In this document: positions 24,623-34,400 of the stretch, one piece after another
How the letters are laid out: every line of letters starts with the position of its first letter
Position numbering within the stretch: the stretch's first letter is position 1
From: an uncultured Tidjanibacter sp.
GTDB taxonomy: Bacteria > Bacteroidota > Bacteroidia > Bacteroidales > Rikenellaceae
Assembly: GCA_947852905.1 (NCBI GenBank)
Contig: CANTVF010000001.1
Coordinates: 248,001-312,000, forward strand
DNA length: 64,000 nucleotides
Direction of reading: 5' to 3'
Notes under the pieces: generated by a model
Database searches by the model: none
What the model saw: only the letters and a program-made list of their open reading frames with translations
What the model was told of the DNA's origin: nothing
Position numbers and translations under genes: made by a program

Positions 24623-27600
24623 TATAACAGAGCGTGTCATCGATGATTTGAAACAGGTATTGTCGTCGGGCAATAGCCAGGTCTCTATCGCGGCAGCCAG
24701 TTTTTCTATTTATGCCTATGAGGCTCTGAAAGAAGAGTTGGAGAAGGTTGAGTGTGTAGATTTCATCTTCACATCTCCCACATTTACTGCTGATAAAACA
24801 GAGAAGCAGAAGCGAGAGTTCTATATCCCTAAGTTGAATCGAGAGAGAAATCTTTTCGGTTCTGATTTTGAAATAAGGCTCCGTAACCAGCTTACACAAC
24901 GAGCCATTGCCAGAGAGTGCGCAGACTGGATTCGTAGAAAGGCCCGATTTAAGACAAACATCACTCACGGTTCCATGAATACCTTCCTCAATATTAGGGA
25001 AGGAGAAGAGACCTACACCTATATGCCTTTCAATGAGTTCACCACTACGGAACTGGGATTGGATCGAGGGAACAATATCTGCCCGATGGTTGTAGGTATG
25101 CCCAGCCATAGTTTTACAGATATGTTCCTAAAGAACTTTACCGAGCTCTGGAAGGACAAGGAGAAATTTCAGGATGTGACAGAAAGTGTTATAGAAAACA
25201 TCGAGACCGTTTACAAAGAGAATGCTCCGGCCTTTATCTATTTTATTACGTTGTATAACATCTTCAATGAATTTTTGGAAGATATCAGTGAGGATGTTCT
25301 ACCTAACGAAGCCACGGGATTCAAAAGCAGTGTAATATGGAATAAGTTGTACAGTTTTCAGCGTGATGCCGCCTTGGCAATCATAAACAAACTGGAAAAA
25401 TATAATGGCTGTATCCTTGCTGACAGTGTTGGTCTGGGTAAGACCTTCACGGCTCTTTCGGTTATCAAGTATTACGAGAACCGAAACAGAAATGTTCTTG
25501 TACTTTGTCCCAAAAAACTGAATGACAACTGGCAAACCTTCCGTTCCAACTATAAGAACAATCCAGTATTGGCAGATCGATTGCGTTACGACATTTTGTT
25601 CCATTCCGACTTGTCAAGAGATGGAGGATTGAGCAATGGCCTTGACCTGGGACGAGTGAACTGGGGAAACTATGATTTAATCGTCATAGACGAAAGTCAT
25701 AATTTCCGTAATGGCGGCCAGTTCGATAATGAAGACGATGATTTCAAGGAAAACCGCTATGCCCGACTGATGAACAAAGTCATACGCAGTGGTGTAAAGA
25801 CAAAAGTGCTCATGCTCTCGGCTACTCCGGTAAACAATCGTTTCAACGATTTGAAAAATCAGTTGCAACTGGCGTATGAAGGAAAGGCTGAAAACATCAA
25901 CAATTTACTGGATACGGATAAAAGTATAGACCGGATTTTCAGGGATGCCCAGACGTCTTATTCCAAATGGACTAAACTACTGCCGGAACAAAGAACGACG
26001 GAGAAACTGGCAGATTCGTTAAGCTACGACTTTTTTCAGTTGCTCGATGCTGTCACTATTGCCCGGAGCCGTAGCCACATTATCAAATACTACAATACGA
26101 ACGATGTCGGCAAATTCCCTACACGTCTGTCTCCGCTGTCTCGCAGGCCGAAACTGACAGATTTAAGTGATACGATTAGATTCCGCGCCATTGCCGAGCA
26201 GTTGAATAACCTGAATCTTTCCATCTATACGCCGTCCCTATTTATCTTCGAAGGTGCAAAAGATAATTATGGGATCGACTATCAAGGTGAGGGCTTGACC
26301 ATAGACGGTCGAGAGAAGGGAATCCGGAAATTGATGGCTATTAACCTGTTGAAACGCTTGGAAAGCAGCGTTAACTCTTTCCGCCTGACTCTGATAAGGA
26401 TACACGATTTTATCAAAGATTCTATTGCCGCCATTGACAAGTTTGAAGAAAGCGGAGCAGGAGCCATTGATATCACCGACTTCACAGAAGACTTCGACAG
26501 CGAAGATACCGAAAACGATCCGTTCGTAGGGCGTAAATCCAAAATCAATCTACGTGATATGGATTATGTAAGGTGGCGGCGCGACTTGCAGACGGATATC
26601 GATGTATTGGAACTGATTATCTTCATGCTGAAAGATATTACGCCAGAGCACGATGCCAAATTGCAGCAGCTGGTAGCAGATTTGAAGAACAAGTTTGAAC
26701 ACCCGATCAATGGCAACAACAAAAAGGTATTGATATTTACGGCCTTTGCCGATACGGCCAATTACCTGTACGAGCAACTTTCCGGTCGGATCTTGAATGA
26801 TTGCGGACTGCATACGGCTTTGATAACCGGTAGTACCGAAGGTAGGAGCACTTTGCCGCGCATCAAGTGCAGTTTCAACGACATACTCACCTATTTCTCG
26901 CCTGTATCCAAGGATCGTGATGCCATCCACCCCAACGACACAAGAGACATAGATGTGCTGATTGCTACCGACTGCATCAGCGAAGGACAGAACCTGCAGG
27001 ACTGCGACTATCTTATCAACTACGACATTCACTGGAATCCAGTGCGCATCATTCAGCGCTTTGGACGCATCGACCGTATCGGGAGCCGCAACGAAGTTAT
27101 TCAACTGGTTAACTATTGGCCCGATATGGAACTCGACGATTACATCAAGTTGAAAGGTCGTGTCGAGAGCCGCATGAAGGCGACAGTTATCACTAGTACC
27201 GGTGATGAAAACCTCTTGTCGGTCGATGAAAAAGGCGATTTGGAGTACCGTCGTAACCAGTTGAAGAAATTGCAGAACGAAGTGGTCGATATCGAAGACA
27301 TGGATACCGGCGTCAACATAATGGATTTGGGTCTGAACGAGTTCCGTCTCGACTTGCTGGCCAACTTTAAGGAGCACCCCAACATGGATCTCACCCCATT
27401 TGGCATGAGCGCCGTGGTCGCCGCCTCCGACTTGGTAGAACCGGGTGTCATTTATGTGCTGAAGAACAAGAACAACGGTGTGAATATCGACCGTTCCAAC
27501 CTGTTGCACCCTTTCTACATGGTTTACATTTCGCATACCGGCACCGTTATTTGTGACCATCTGTCTCCCAAGAAACTGCTCGACAAGATGCGTTACGCAT

Positions 27601-27839
27601 GCAAAGACAAAACAGAGCCTGACATGACCCTCTGTAAGCAGTTCAACAAGGAGACCCGCGACGGCAAGAATATGCGCCACTACAGCGACCTGTTGCAATC
27701 GGCCATAGAGAGCATTATCACGGTGAAAGAAGAGAGCGACATAGACGATTTCCTGAACGGGGTGCAGGGCAACCTATTTGCCGGTGAGATATGCGGTTTG
27801 GACGATTTTGAGTTGATATGTTTTCTGGTAATCAAGTAG
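24597..27839 (+). CDS. SNF2-type helicase with degenerate phospholipase-D-like N-terminal domain
   Basis: A 1,080-residue protein. Residues 1-200 have the layout of a PLD-like domain as found in front of superfamily 2 helicases, ending in 'FTDMFLKNFTELWKD', but the catalytic HxKxxxxD is not seen: 'GSMNTFLNI' and 'PFNEFTTTELGL' stand where HxK and GSxNFTxxGL are expected. The helicase core is complete: Walker A 'DSVGLGKT' (about 278), 'VIDESHNF' (about 363), 'LSATPVNN' (about 408), 'FTAFADTANYL', 'DCISEGQNLQDCDYLINYD' (about 800) and the motif VI 'QRFGRIDRIG' (about 820). It overlaps the HTH gene and is followed 3 bases later by a DUF4391 gene. It probably translocates on DNA for the defence complex. 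Confidence 0.85.
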   Translation: MRPQKQFSNITERVIDDLKQVLSSGNSQVSIAAASFSIYAYEALKEELEKVECVDFIFTSPTFTADKTEKQKREFYIPKLNRERNLFGSDFEIRLRNQLTQRAIARECADWIRRKARFKTNITHGSMNTFLNIREGEETYTYMPFNEFTTTELGLDRGNNICPMVVGMPSHSFTDMFLKNFTELWKDKEKFQDVTESVIENIETVYKENAPAFIYFITLYNIFNEFLEDISEDVLPNEATGFKSSVIWNKLYSFQRDAALAIINKLEKYNGCILADSVGLGKTFTALSVIKYYENRNRNVLVLCPKKLNDNWQTFRSNYKNNPVLADRLRYDILFHSDLSRDGGLSNGLDLGRVNWGNYDLIVIDESHNFRNGGQFDNEDDDFKENRYARLMNKVIRSGVKTKVLMLSATPVNNRFNDLKNQLQLAYEGKAENINNLLDTDKSIDRIFRDAQTSYSKWTKLLPEQRTTEKLADSLSYDFFQLLDAVTIARSRSHIIKYYNTNDVGKFPTRLSPLSRRPKLTDLSDTIRFRAIAEQLNNLNLSIYTPSLFIFEGAKDNYGIDYQGEGLTIDGREKGIRKLMAINLLKRLESSVNSFRLTLIRIHDFIKDSIAAIDKFEESGAGAIDITDFTEDFDSEDTENDPFVGRKSKINLRDMDYVRWRRDLQTDIDVLELIIFMLKDITPEHDAKLQQLVADLKNKFEHPINGNNKKVLIFTAFADTANYLYEQLSGRILNDCGLHTALITGSTEGRSTLPRIKCSFNDILTYFSPVSKDRDAIHPNDTRDIDVLIATDCISEGQNLQDCDYLINYDIHWNPVRIIQRFGRIDRIGSRNEVIQLVNYWPDMELDDYIKLKGRVESRMKATVITSTGDENLLSVDEKGDLEYRRNQLKKLQNEVVDIEDMDTGVNIMDLGLNEFRLDLLANFKEHPNMDLTPFGMSAVVAASDLVEPGVIYVLKNKNNGVNIDRSNLLHPFYMVYISHTGTVICDHLSPKKLLDKMRYACKDKTEPDMTLCKQFNKETRDGKNMRHYSDLLQSAIESIITVKEESDIDDFLNGVQGNLFAGEICGLDDFELICFLVIK

Positions 27840-27842
27840 CTT

Positions 27843-28445
27843 ATGTACGGCCTTCCCATATCAACAGAACGAAAACGGCAGTTGCCCAAGAAGGCAATTT
27901 ATGCTAAATTTGACCTGAAAACAACCCAGCGTGAGGGTTTCGATGCCGATGTTGCCCGCATCGATATTGTGGCCGTAGTATCCCCGGCAACGATACCTGC
28001 ATTGAGCGAAGGAGTCGAGGTGAAGGAGTTTTATGTGCTCGATGTGCAGTTGAAGCACAGGGAATACGACGCAAAGAATATGTTGCTGCTGACCCGGCTG
28101 ATTGCTCAGAATATGGTTTTTGCACTGCGATATGAGGATCAAGTACAGTTTGCCATCTTCCACAGCAAGCTGTTTACAACCGCCTGGCAATCCGCCGAGC
28201 ATGCCACCTTGCCGCTGTCGGGGCTGAACCTTGATGCCGTTTGGGAGAATATCGTGAAAGTAATTGGCCATATCGAGGTGGCCGAGGGCCAAACCTTGAC
28301 CGAGCAGATAGCCTATAATGACCAACGGGCCAAGTTACTTGCTCAAATAGCAACCCTCGAGCGCAAAATGGCGAATGAAAAACAGCCTCGAAAGAAAAGA
28401 GAATATTTCAAGATGATTCAGAGACTGAGGGATGATATCTGCTAA
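27843..28445 (+). CDS. DUF4391 domain protein
   Basis: A 200-residue protein of the DUF4391 family, which as far as I recall is found next to helicase and type III-like methylase/restriction genes. It opens with 'MYGLPISTERKRQLPKKAIYAKF' as is typical, has a central beta-rich part ('EVKEFYVLDVQLKHREYDAKN', 'RYEDQVQFAIFHSK') and ends in a basic coiled coil ('ATLERKMANEKQPRKKREYFKM'). Spacing of 3 bases after the helicase gene implies translational coupling and probably a complex. Biochemical function is unknown. Confidence 0.8.
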   Translation: MYGLPISTERKRQLPKKAIYAKFDLKTTQREGFDADVARIDIVAVVSPATIPALSEGVEVKEFYVLDVQLKHREYDAKNMLLLTRLIAQNMVFALRYEDQVQFAIFHSKLFTTAWQSAEHATLPLSGLNLDAVWENIVKVIGHIEVAEGQTLTEQIAYNDQRAKLLAQIATLERKMANEKQPRKKREYFKMIQRLRDDIC

Positions 28446-28505
28446 ACGGCTATAAAAGTTCCATGATAGAACAAGCAGATACTGTATTATACAAATGATG
28501 CATAT

Positions 28506-28649
28506 ATGTTAAGCGAAGATTTTTTTACAGACAGAATTAATAGAATGTACGATGGTAAAGAAACTATTGGATCTTTATCAAAGCAAGAACTGTATCAAAA
28601 AATAGAACGATTCAAAGCCGACAACAATGCATACTTTATCTATAAATGA
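28506..28649 (+). CDS. Small hypothetical ORF (47 aa)
   Basis: ATG at 28506, TGA at 28647. The product (MLSEDFFTDRINRMYDGKET...) is hydrophilic and helical with plausible composition, but I recognise no domain. It lies in an AT-rich gap of about 1 kb between DUF4391 and the methylase gene. It overlaps the next small frame by 23 bases, so the two may be a pair or one gene split by a frameshift. Confidence 0.3.
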   Translation: MLSEDFFTDRINRMYDGKETIGSLSKQELYQKIERFKADNNAYFIYK

Positions 28650-28737
28650 TAATAAAAGATTAAAATCCCACGTAGACGAGTTTGATTTCTTAATTTGCCT
28701 TTTAGCTTATTTTTACAATGAAATGACTAAACAATAA
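28627..28737 (+). CDS. Small hypothetical ORF (36 aa), overlapping
   Basis: ATG at 28627, TAA at 28735. It encodes MHTLSINDNKRLKSHVDEFD and then a short hydrophobic stretch (FLICLLAYFY). Support is weak; it may be the shifted continuation of the 47-codon frame before it. Confidence 0.2.
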   Translation: MHTLSINDNKRLKSHVDEFDFLICLLAYFYNEMTKQ

Positions 28738-28822
28738 AAAGTAGATTATTTACAGCTCGAGGTTATATTGTTAATAAAAAAGTTACATCCAAGATATCAT
28801 TGCTATTCGGCACTTAACTAAT

Positions 28823-29089
28823 ATGTGCCTGGAAATTCAGGTTTGTAATCAAGCAAGAGTTTTAATGGAACGAGAATTAGTGATAGCCTTATGCATATCG
28901 GACGAGGAATATTGTAAGGACTTGATAACAAATTCCAATTCAAAGACTGATAAGCAAAGATTTTATACTTTAACCAGACCAAAAGCTGTATTACGGAGGC
29001 TCAAAGAAAACAAGCCACTTATATTTAATTTGTTTTATAGCGAAACATGGGATGAGGTGTACTCTTTAATTCTCAAAATTTTGCCATAA
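28823..29089 (+). CDS. Small hypothetical protein (88 aa)
   Basis: An 88-codon frame in the AT-rich segment between DUF4391 and mod; an internal ATG at 28865 (MERELVIALCISDEEY) is the likelier start. The product is soluble, with 'KDLITNSNSKTDKQRFYTLTRPKAVLRRLKENKPLIFNL', and has no family I know. Accessory ORFs at this place could be later insertions or regulators. The remaining 29090-29377 holds no gene that I can see. Confidence 0.35.
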   Translation: MCLEIQVCNQARVLMERELVIALCISDEEYCKDLITNSNSKTDKQRFYTLTRPKAVLRRLKENKPLIFNLFYSETWDEVYSLILKILP

Positions 29090-29377
29090 TGATATATATG
29101 AATGGATAACATATTTTGATGAAGGGAAAAATATAATATCGTGTTACAAGATAACTATTCTAAATATTTTTCTTACAGACTATCTTATATTAGTCAGAAT
29201 ATTATTGTATATACTATGGCTCTCATATCTTGTTATAGCGACACACAAAATCAAAGTGCCACAAATATAGTTTCTATACTTTGGGAATACTGGTAGACAA
29301 TCATTGACGACTCATACAAATAACGGTTATTAGATCGCAATGTTGGCTGGAATGGTAAATATAGCAATACACATAAC

Positions 29378-29406
29378 TTTGGAATAGTGCTAGAATAATA
29401 TATTTG
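29378..29406 (+). promoter_or_regulatory. Candidate promoter of the mod-res pair
   Basis: TTTG (29378-29381), 17-base spacer, TATATTTG (29399-29406), then 26 bases to the mod ATG. The -7 box is a perfect match; the spacer is 2 bases short of the norm. It suggests that mod-res can be transcribed apart from the HTH-helicase operon. Confidence 0.5.
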
Positions 29407-29432
29407 CAAGACTAGAAAAAAGATTTTTAAAT

Positions 29433-31418
29433 ATGGACAAACTGAAAATGCATAGCCTTGATGTAATAGGTTCCAACATAGATAAGATACAGCAGTTGTT
29501 CCCGAACTGTGTGACGGAACGGTTGGGTAAGGATGGCAAGCCAGAATTGGCTATCGATTTTGAAAAGTTGCAGGCCGAGTTGTCCAATGAGATTATCGGC
29601 CAGGGCGAGGAGCGCTATCAGTTTACCTGGCCCGACAAGCGTGCCGCCAATCGACTGGCCAATACCCCTACAACGATGACCTTGCGTCCTTGCCGCGAGG
29701 AGAGTGTGGACTTTGAACATACACAAAACCTCTATATCGAGGGTGACAACCTCGATGTGCTGAAAGCATTGCGCGAAACCTATCTGGGTAAGGTAAAGAT
29801 GATCTATATCGACCCGCCCTACAACACCGGTAATGATTTTGTCTATAACGACGATTTTACACAAAGCCGTGACGAGTTTGAAGAGACCAGCGGACTGTTC
29901 GATGAAGAGGGCAACCAAACCATCGACCCGATGCAGCGGAATGCCGAGAGTAACGGGCGTTTCCATACTGATTGGCTCAATATGATCTATCCCCGCTTGA
30001 AAGTGGCCCGCGACCTGTTGTCAGACGACGGAGTAATCTTTATCTCCATTGACGACAATGAGGTTGAAAATCTCAAAAAAGTTTGTGATGAGATCTATGG
30101 AGAGCAAAACTTTATTGACATATTTAATTGGGCGAAAACAGAAACCCCTGAAAATCTATCAATTAAATGTAGGCAGATTATTGAATATGTAATATGCTAC
30201 CAAAAAAAGAAAGATGAAGCCCGATTTAGAGGAATACAAAAATATTCATCAAGTTCAAATGGATTATTAAATCAACCTAATCCAATAGGGATTCTTAAAT
30301 TCCCCGCTAATGTGGTTCAAACAAAAATTCCAGATGGAATTATCCCTGCTGGTAAATATGGAACAGACAAGTATGATGTTGAACTGCTAAATGATGTTGA
30401 AGTTAAAAATGGTTTATTTACAAGTGTATTTTCTTTAAAGGCAAAATTTAAGTGGCAACAATCGTATTTAGACAATGAATTGGCTAATGGAACAATCATT
30501 TCAATCCCCACAATGAAATTTAGCCCTGCATATGAAAAATTGGAATATGCGCCTGAAGTTCCTACCAATTTAATTAATAGTAAGGTGGGTGTGGACACAA
30601 ACGAGAATGCAGGAGAATATCAATTAAATTTATTCGATAAAAAAGTTTTCAATTTTCCGAAACCAATAAGTTTAATTAAATATTTGTTGGGGTTTTTAGA
30701 CAGTGGCAACGATGACTTTATTGTTCTTGATTTCTTTTCCGGATCAGCAACAACTGCAGAAGCTGTAATGCAACTAAATTATGAAAAGCCAAGCTCAAAA
30801 AGGAAATATATTATGATCCAAATCGCGGAAGATCTTTATCGCAGTTTGGCTACAGCCTCCTCAAAAAGCCAAAAAGAGATTATTCAAAATGCCATAGATT
30901 TATTAACAACTCTAAAACGTCCAGCAACCTTGTGTGAACTTGGCAAAGAGCGCATACGTCGTGCCGGCCAGAAGATAAAAGAGGAAAACAAAGACAAGGA
31001 GGGGATAGAAAAACTCGACACTGGATTCCGCGTGTTGAAACTTGACTCCTCCAATATGGAAGAAGTCTATTACACCCCGCAGGAGTTTACGATGCAATCG
31101 CTGTTCAGCGAGAACGTAAAGGCCGACCGTACGGGTGAAGATCTGCTGTTCCAGGTGATGCTCGACCTCGGCATAGAACTCTCGGTCGAGATTGAGACTC
31201 GACAGATAGCGGGCAAGACCGTCTATCTGGTAGATGACAACTATCTGGTGGCTTGTTTCGACCGCGATGTGACCGAAGCTGCCATAACAGAAATAGCCAA
31301 ACTGCACCCGGTCTATTTCGTCATGCGCGATGCCTCGGCCGCCAACGACAATGTGATTGACAACTTTGAACAGATATTCCGCCACTATTCGCCGGATACA
31401 AATTGCCGAATTATCTAA
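29433..31418 (+). CDS. Type III-like adenine-N6 DNA methyltransferase (Mod)
   Basis: A 661-residue beta-class site-specific methyltransferase. The catalytic motif IV DPPYNTGN is near residue 126 and the AdoMet-binding motif I 'DFFSGSATTAEAVMQ' near 434, the order of type III Mod proteins; target recognition lies between and after these. Bases 30060-30910 (residues about 210-490) are clearly richer in A+T than both ends of the gene, which points to exchange of the recognition segment. The gene is intact and lies 10 bases before the helicase-nuclease gene, so the pair is a normal mod-res unit. It would mark self DNA by methylating adenine at one strand of an asymmetric site; the site is not predictable by eye. 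Confidence 0.9.
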   Translation: MDKLKMHSLDVIGSNIDKIQQLFPNCVTERLGKDGKPELAIDFEKLQAELSNEIIGQGEERYQFTWPDKRAANRLANTPTTMTLRPCREESVDFEHTQNLYIEGDNLDVLKALRETYLGKVKMIYIDPPYNTGNDFVYNDDFTQSRDEFEETSGLFDEEGNQTIDPMQRNAESNGRFHTDWLNMIYPRLKVARDLLSDDGVIFISIDDNEVENLKKVCDEIYGEQNFIDIFNWAKTETPENLSIKCRQIIEYVICYQKKKDEARFRGIQKYSSSSNGLLNQPNPIGILKFPANVVQTKIPDGIIPAGKYGTDKYDVELLNDVEVKNGLFTSVFSLKAKFKWQQSYLDNELANGTIISIPTMKFSPAYEKLEYAPEVPTNLINSKVGVDTNENAGEYQLNLFDKKVFNFPKPISLIKYLLGFLDSGNDDFIVLDFFSGSATTAEAVMQLNYEKPSSKRKYIMIQIAEDLYRSLATASSKSQKEIIQNAIDLLTTLKRPATLCELGKERIRRAGQKIKEENKDKEGIEKLDTGFRVLKLDSSNMEEVYYTPQEFTMQSLFSENVKADRTGEDLLFQVMLDLGIELSVEIETRQIAGKTVYLVDDNYLVACFDRDVTEAAITEIAKLHPVYFVMRDASAANDNVIDNFEQIFRHYSPDTNCRII

Positions 31419-31428
31419 ACGGGAGGGT

Positions 31429-34400
31429 ATGAAATTCAAGTTTAAGATACAACAATACCAGACCGATGCCGTAGAAAATACGGTAGCGGTATTTCAGGGT
31501 CAGCCGTCACATACTCTGTCGACCTATCGCAGGGACTTGGGAACCTACCGGAACCGACGGATCACATACAAGGAGGATGAGACTGGCTACGGTAACCACC
31601 GTTTGGAACTGGACAAGCAGACGATGCTCCGGAATATCCGCTTCGTACAGAATTTATACGATATAACTCCTTCGGAAACACTGGCTAAAGGAGTGGCACC
31701 TGTAAATCTGGATATAGAGATGGAGACCGGCACTGGCAAAACCTATGTCTATATCAAAACGATGTTTGAACTGCACAAACAGTATGGTTGGAGCAAGTTT
31801 ATTGTCGTGGTGCCCAGTATAGCTATTCGAGAGGGTGTAGCTAAGAGTTTCACCATGCTGGAAGAGCACTTCATGGAACTCTATGGCAAGAAAGCCCGGT
31901 GGTTTGTTTACAACAGCAGCAACCTGCAGCAGTTGGATAGCTTTTCGTCAGACTCGGGATTGTGCGTGATGATTATCAATACGCAGGCCTTTGCCGCCTC
32001 TTTGAAAGAGGGAGGGCGAAGCAAAGAGAGTCTTATTATATACTCCGAGCGCGATGAGTTTGGAAGCCGCCGCCCGATTGATGTTATTGCGGCTAATAAT
32101 CCTATTGTCATTATGGACGAGCCGCAAAAGATGGAGGGTGATGCCACTCAAGCCGGTATCAAACGATTCAATCCGCTGTTTGTGCTGAACTATTCGGCTA
32201 CACACAAAACCAAACACGACATGGTCTATGCTCTCGATGCACTGGATGCCTACCGTCAGCAGCTGGTAAAACGCATTCATGTAAAGGGCTTTGAGTTAAA
32301 GAACCTGCGGGGTACAAGCGGTTATATGTATCTTGACAGTATAGAACTCTCACCCAACCGGCCGCCTATGGCTCGCATTGAAATCGAAACAAAAACGGCA
32401 TCGGGTACCATAGTGCGAAAAACAAAAACTTTCGGTACTGGCGACAGTCTGCGTGAAGAATCGGGATTGGCTGAATATGAAGGTTTTACCCTGTCTGAAA
32501 TCAACGCCAAAGGTTATGTTACGTTCCTGAATGGCGTCACGCTGCGGCGAGGTGAGGTAATCGGAGACACAAGCGAGTTGACGATGCAGCGCGTACAGAT
32601 AAGGGAAACCATCAAGTCGCACTTTGAGAAAGAACGCCAGTTGTTCAAGCGGGGTATCAAGTGCCTGTCGCTCTTCTTCATCGACGAGGTCGCCAAATAT
32701 AAGAGCTACGACGAAGAGGGAAATGAAGTGAAGGGCGTGTTCCAAAAGATATTCGAAGAAGAGTATGTACGCCTGGTAAGCGAAGAGCTCCACATATGGG
32801 ACGAGGATTATAATGAATACCTGCGTCGGTTTACACCCCAAGAGGTGCATCGAGGCTATTTCTCGATAGACAAGAAGACGAACCGGGTAATAGATGGAAA
32901 GGTGGAGACGAAGACCGGTCTGTCGGATGATATATCGGCCTATGACCTGATATTGAAGAACAAGGAACGATTGTTGAGCTTTGACGAACCTACCCGCTTT
33001 ATCTTCTCACACTCAGCATTGCGTGAGGGATGGGATAACCCGAATGTATTTCAGATCTGTACGCTTCGACACTCCAACTCGACCACAGCCAAACGACAGG
33101 AAGTAGGACGTGGCCTACGCCTTTGTGTGGACAAAAACGGAGTCCGTATGGATAAAGAGTTGTTGGGTGAAGATGTACATGAGGTAAACAAACTGACGGT
33201 CATAGCCAATGAAAGTTATGCCGATTTTACCAGTGCATTGCAGAAAGAGACCCGCGAGGTACTGCGCGAACGTGCCGCCAAAGCAACCGTAGCCTATTTT
33301 ACCGGCAAGCAGATAAAGATCGGAGAAGAGATTCATACCATAAACGAATCGGAAGCAAGCCGCATTATCATCTATTTGGAAGACAATGGCTATATTGACG
33401 AAGATAAGCATATCACACCTGAATATCGTGAGGCTATAACCAACGGCAGCGTGGCTCCGTTGCCTCCGAAGTTGCAACCAATAGCCGAGGGAGTTACTCG
33501 ACTGATCAATTCTATCTTTGACCCGAAGGCTCTCGATGATATGGTGGTGGAAGAGAAAACCACTATCCCGGAAAATAAGTTGAATGAGAATTTTGGCAAA
33601 GAAGAATTCCAGGCATTATGGAAAGAAATCAACCATCAATATGTTTACACGGTAAGCTACGACAGTGATGAGCTGATTGAGAAAGCCATTATGCACATCA
33701 ATGCGGAATTGGATGTAAAACAGCTCCGTTATATCATGGTTGAAGGAACACAGGATGAAAAACAGGTAACAGAATTTGGCGATACCCGATCACAATCGCA
33801 TCAGCTGACCGATGTATGTACCTCGACGGTTCGTTACGATCTAGTATGTGATATTGCCAAGGGAGCAAACCTCACGCGTCGCACGGTCGTGAAAATACTG
33901 CAAGGCATCAAAGAAAGCAAGTTGTATTTGTTCAAAAATAATCCCGAGGAATTTATCCGGAAAGTTATCAGCATCATCAAGGAACAGAAGTCCACGATGA
34001 TTGTAGAAACAATCCGCTACAACATGACCGAGGGAAAATACGACAGCAATATTTTTACGGTAAAGAGTAAAATGGACTTTGACAAGGCATACAAAGCTAA
34101 GAAACATATAACTGACTATGTATTCAGCGATAGCAAGGGAGAACGGCAATTTGCTCATGATCTTGATGAAGCCAAGGAGGTTGTGGTATATGCCAAGTTA
34201 CCGCGGACCTTCCAGATACCGACTCCGGTTGGAAATTACTCACCAGACTGGGCTATTGCCATGGAGGTAGGTGGAATAAAGCATATTTTCTTTATTGCCG
34301 AGACGAAGGGGTCGATGGGCTCGATGGAGATAAGAGGTGTAGAAAAAGCAAAGATAGAGTGTGCCGAGAAGTTGTATAACTCTATCTCTACAGCCAAGGT

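Noticed and set aside
26550..27698. 382-codon open frame antisense to the helicase
   Set aside because: The sense frame has all helicase motifs here; the antisense product has none.
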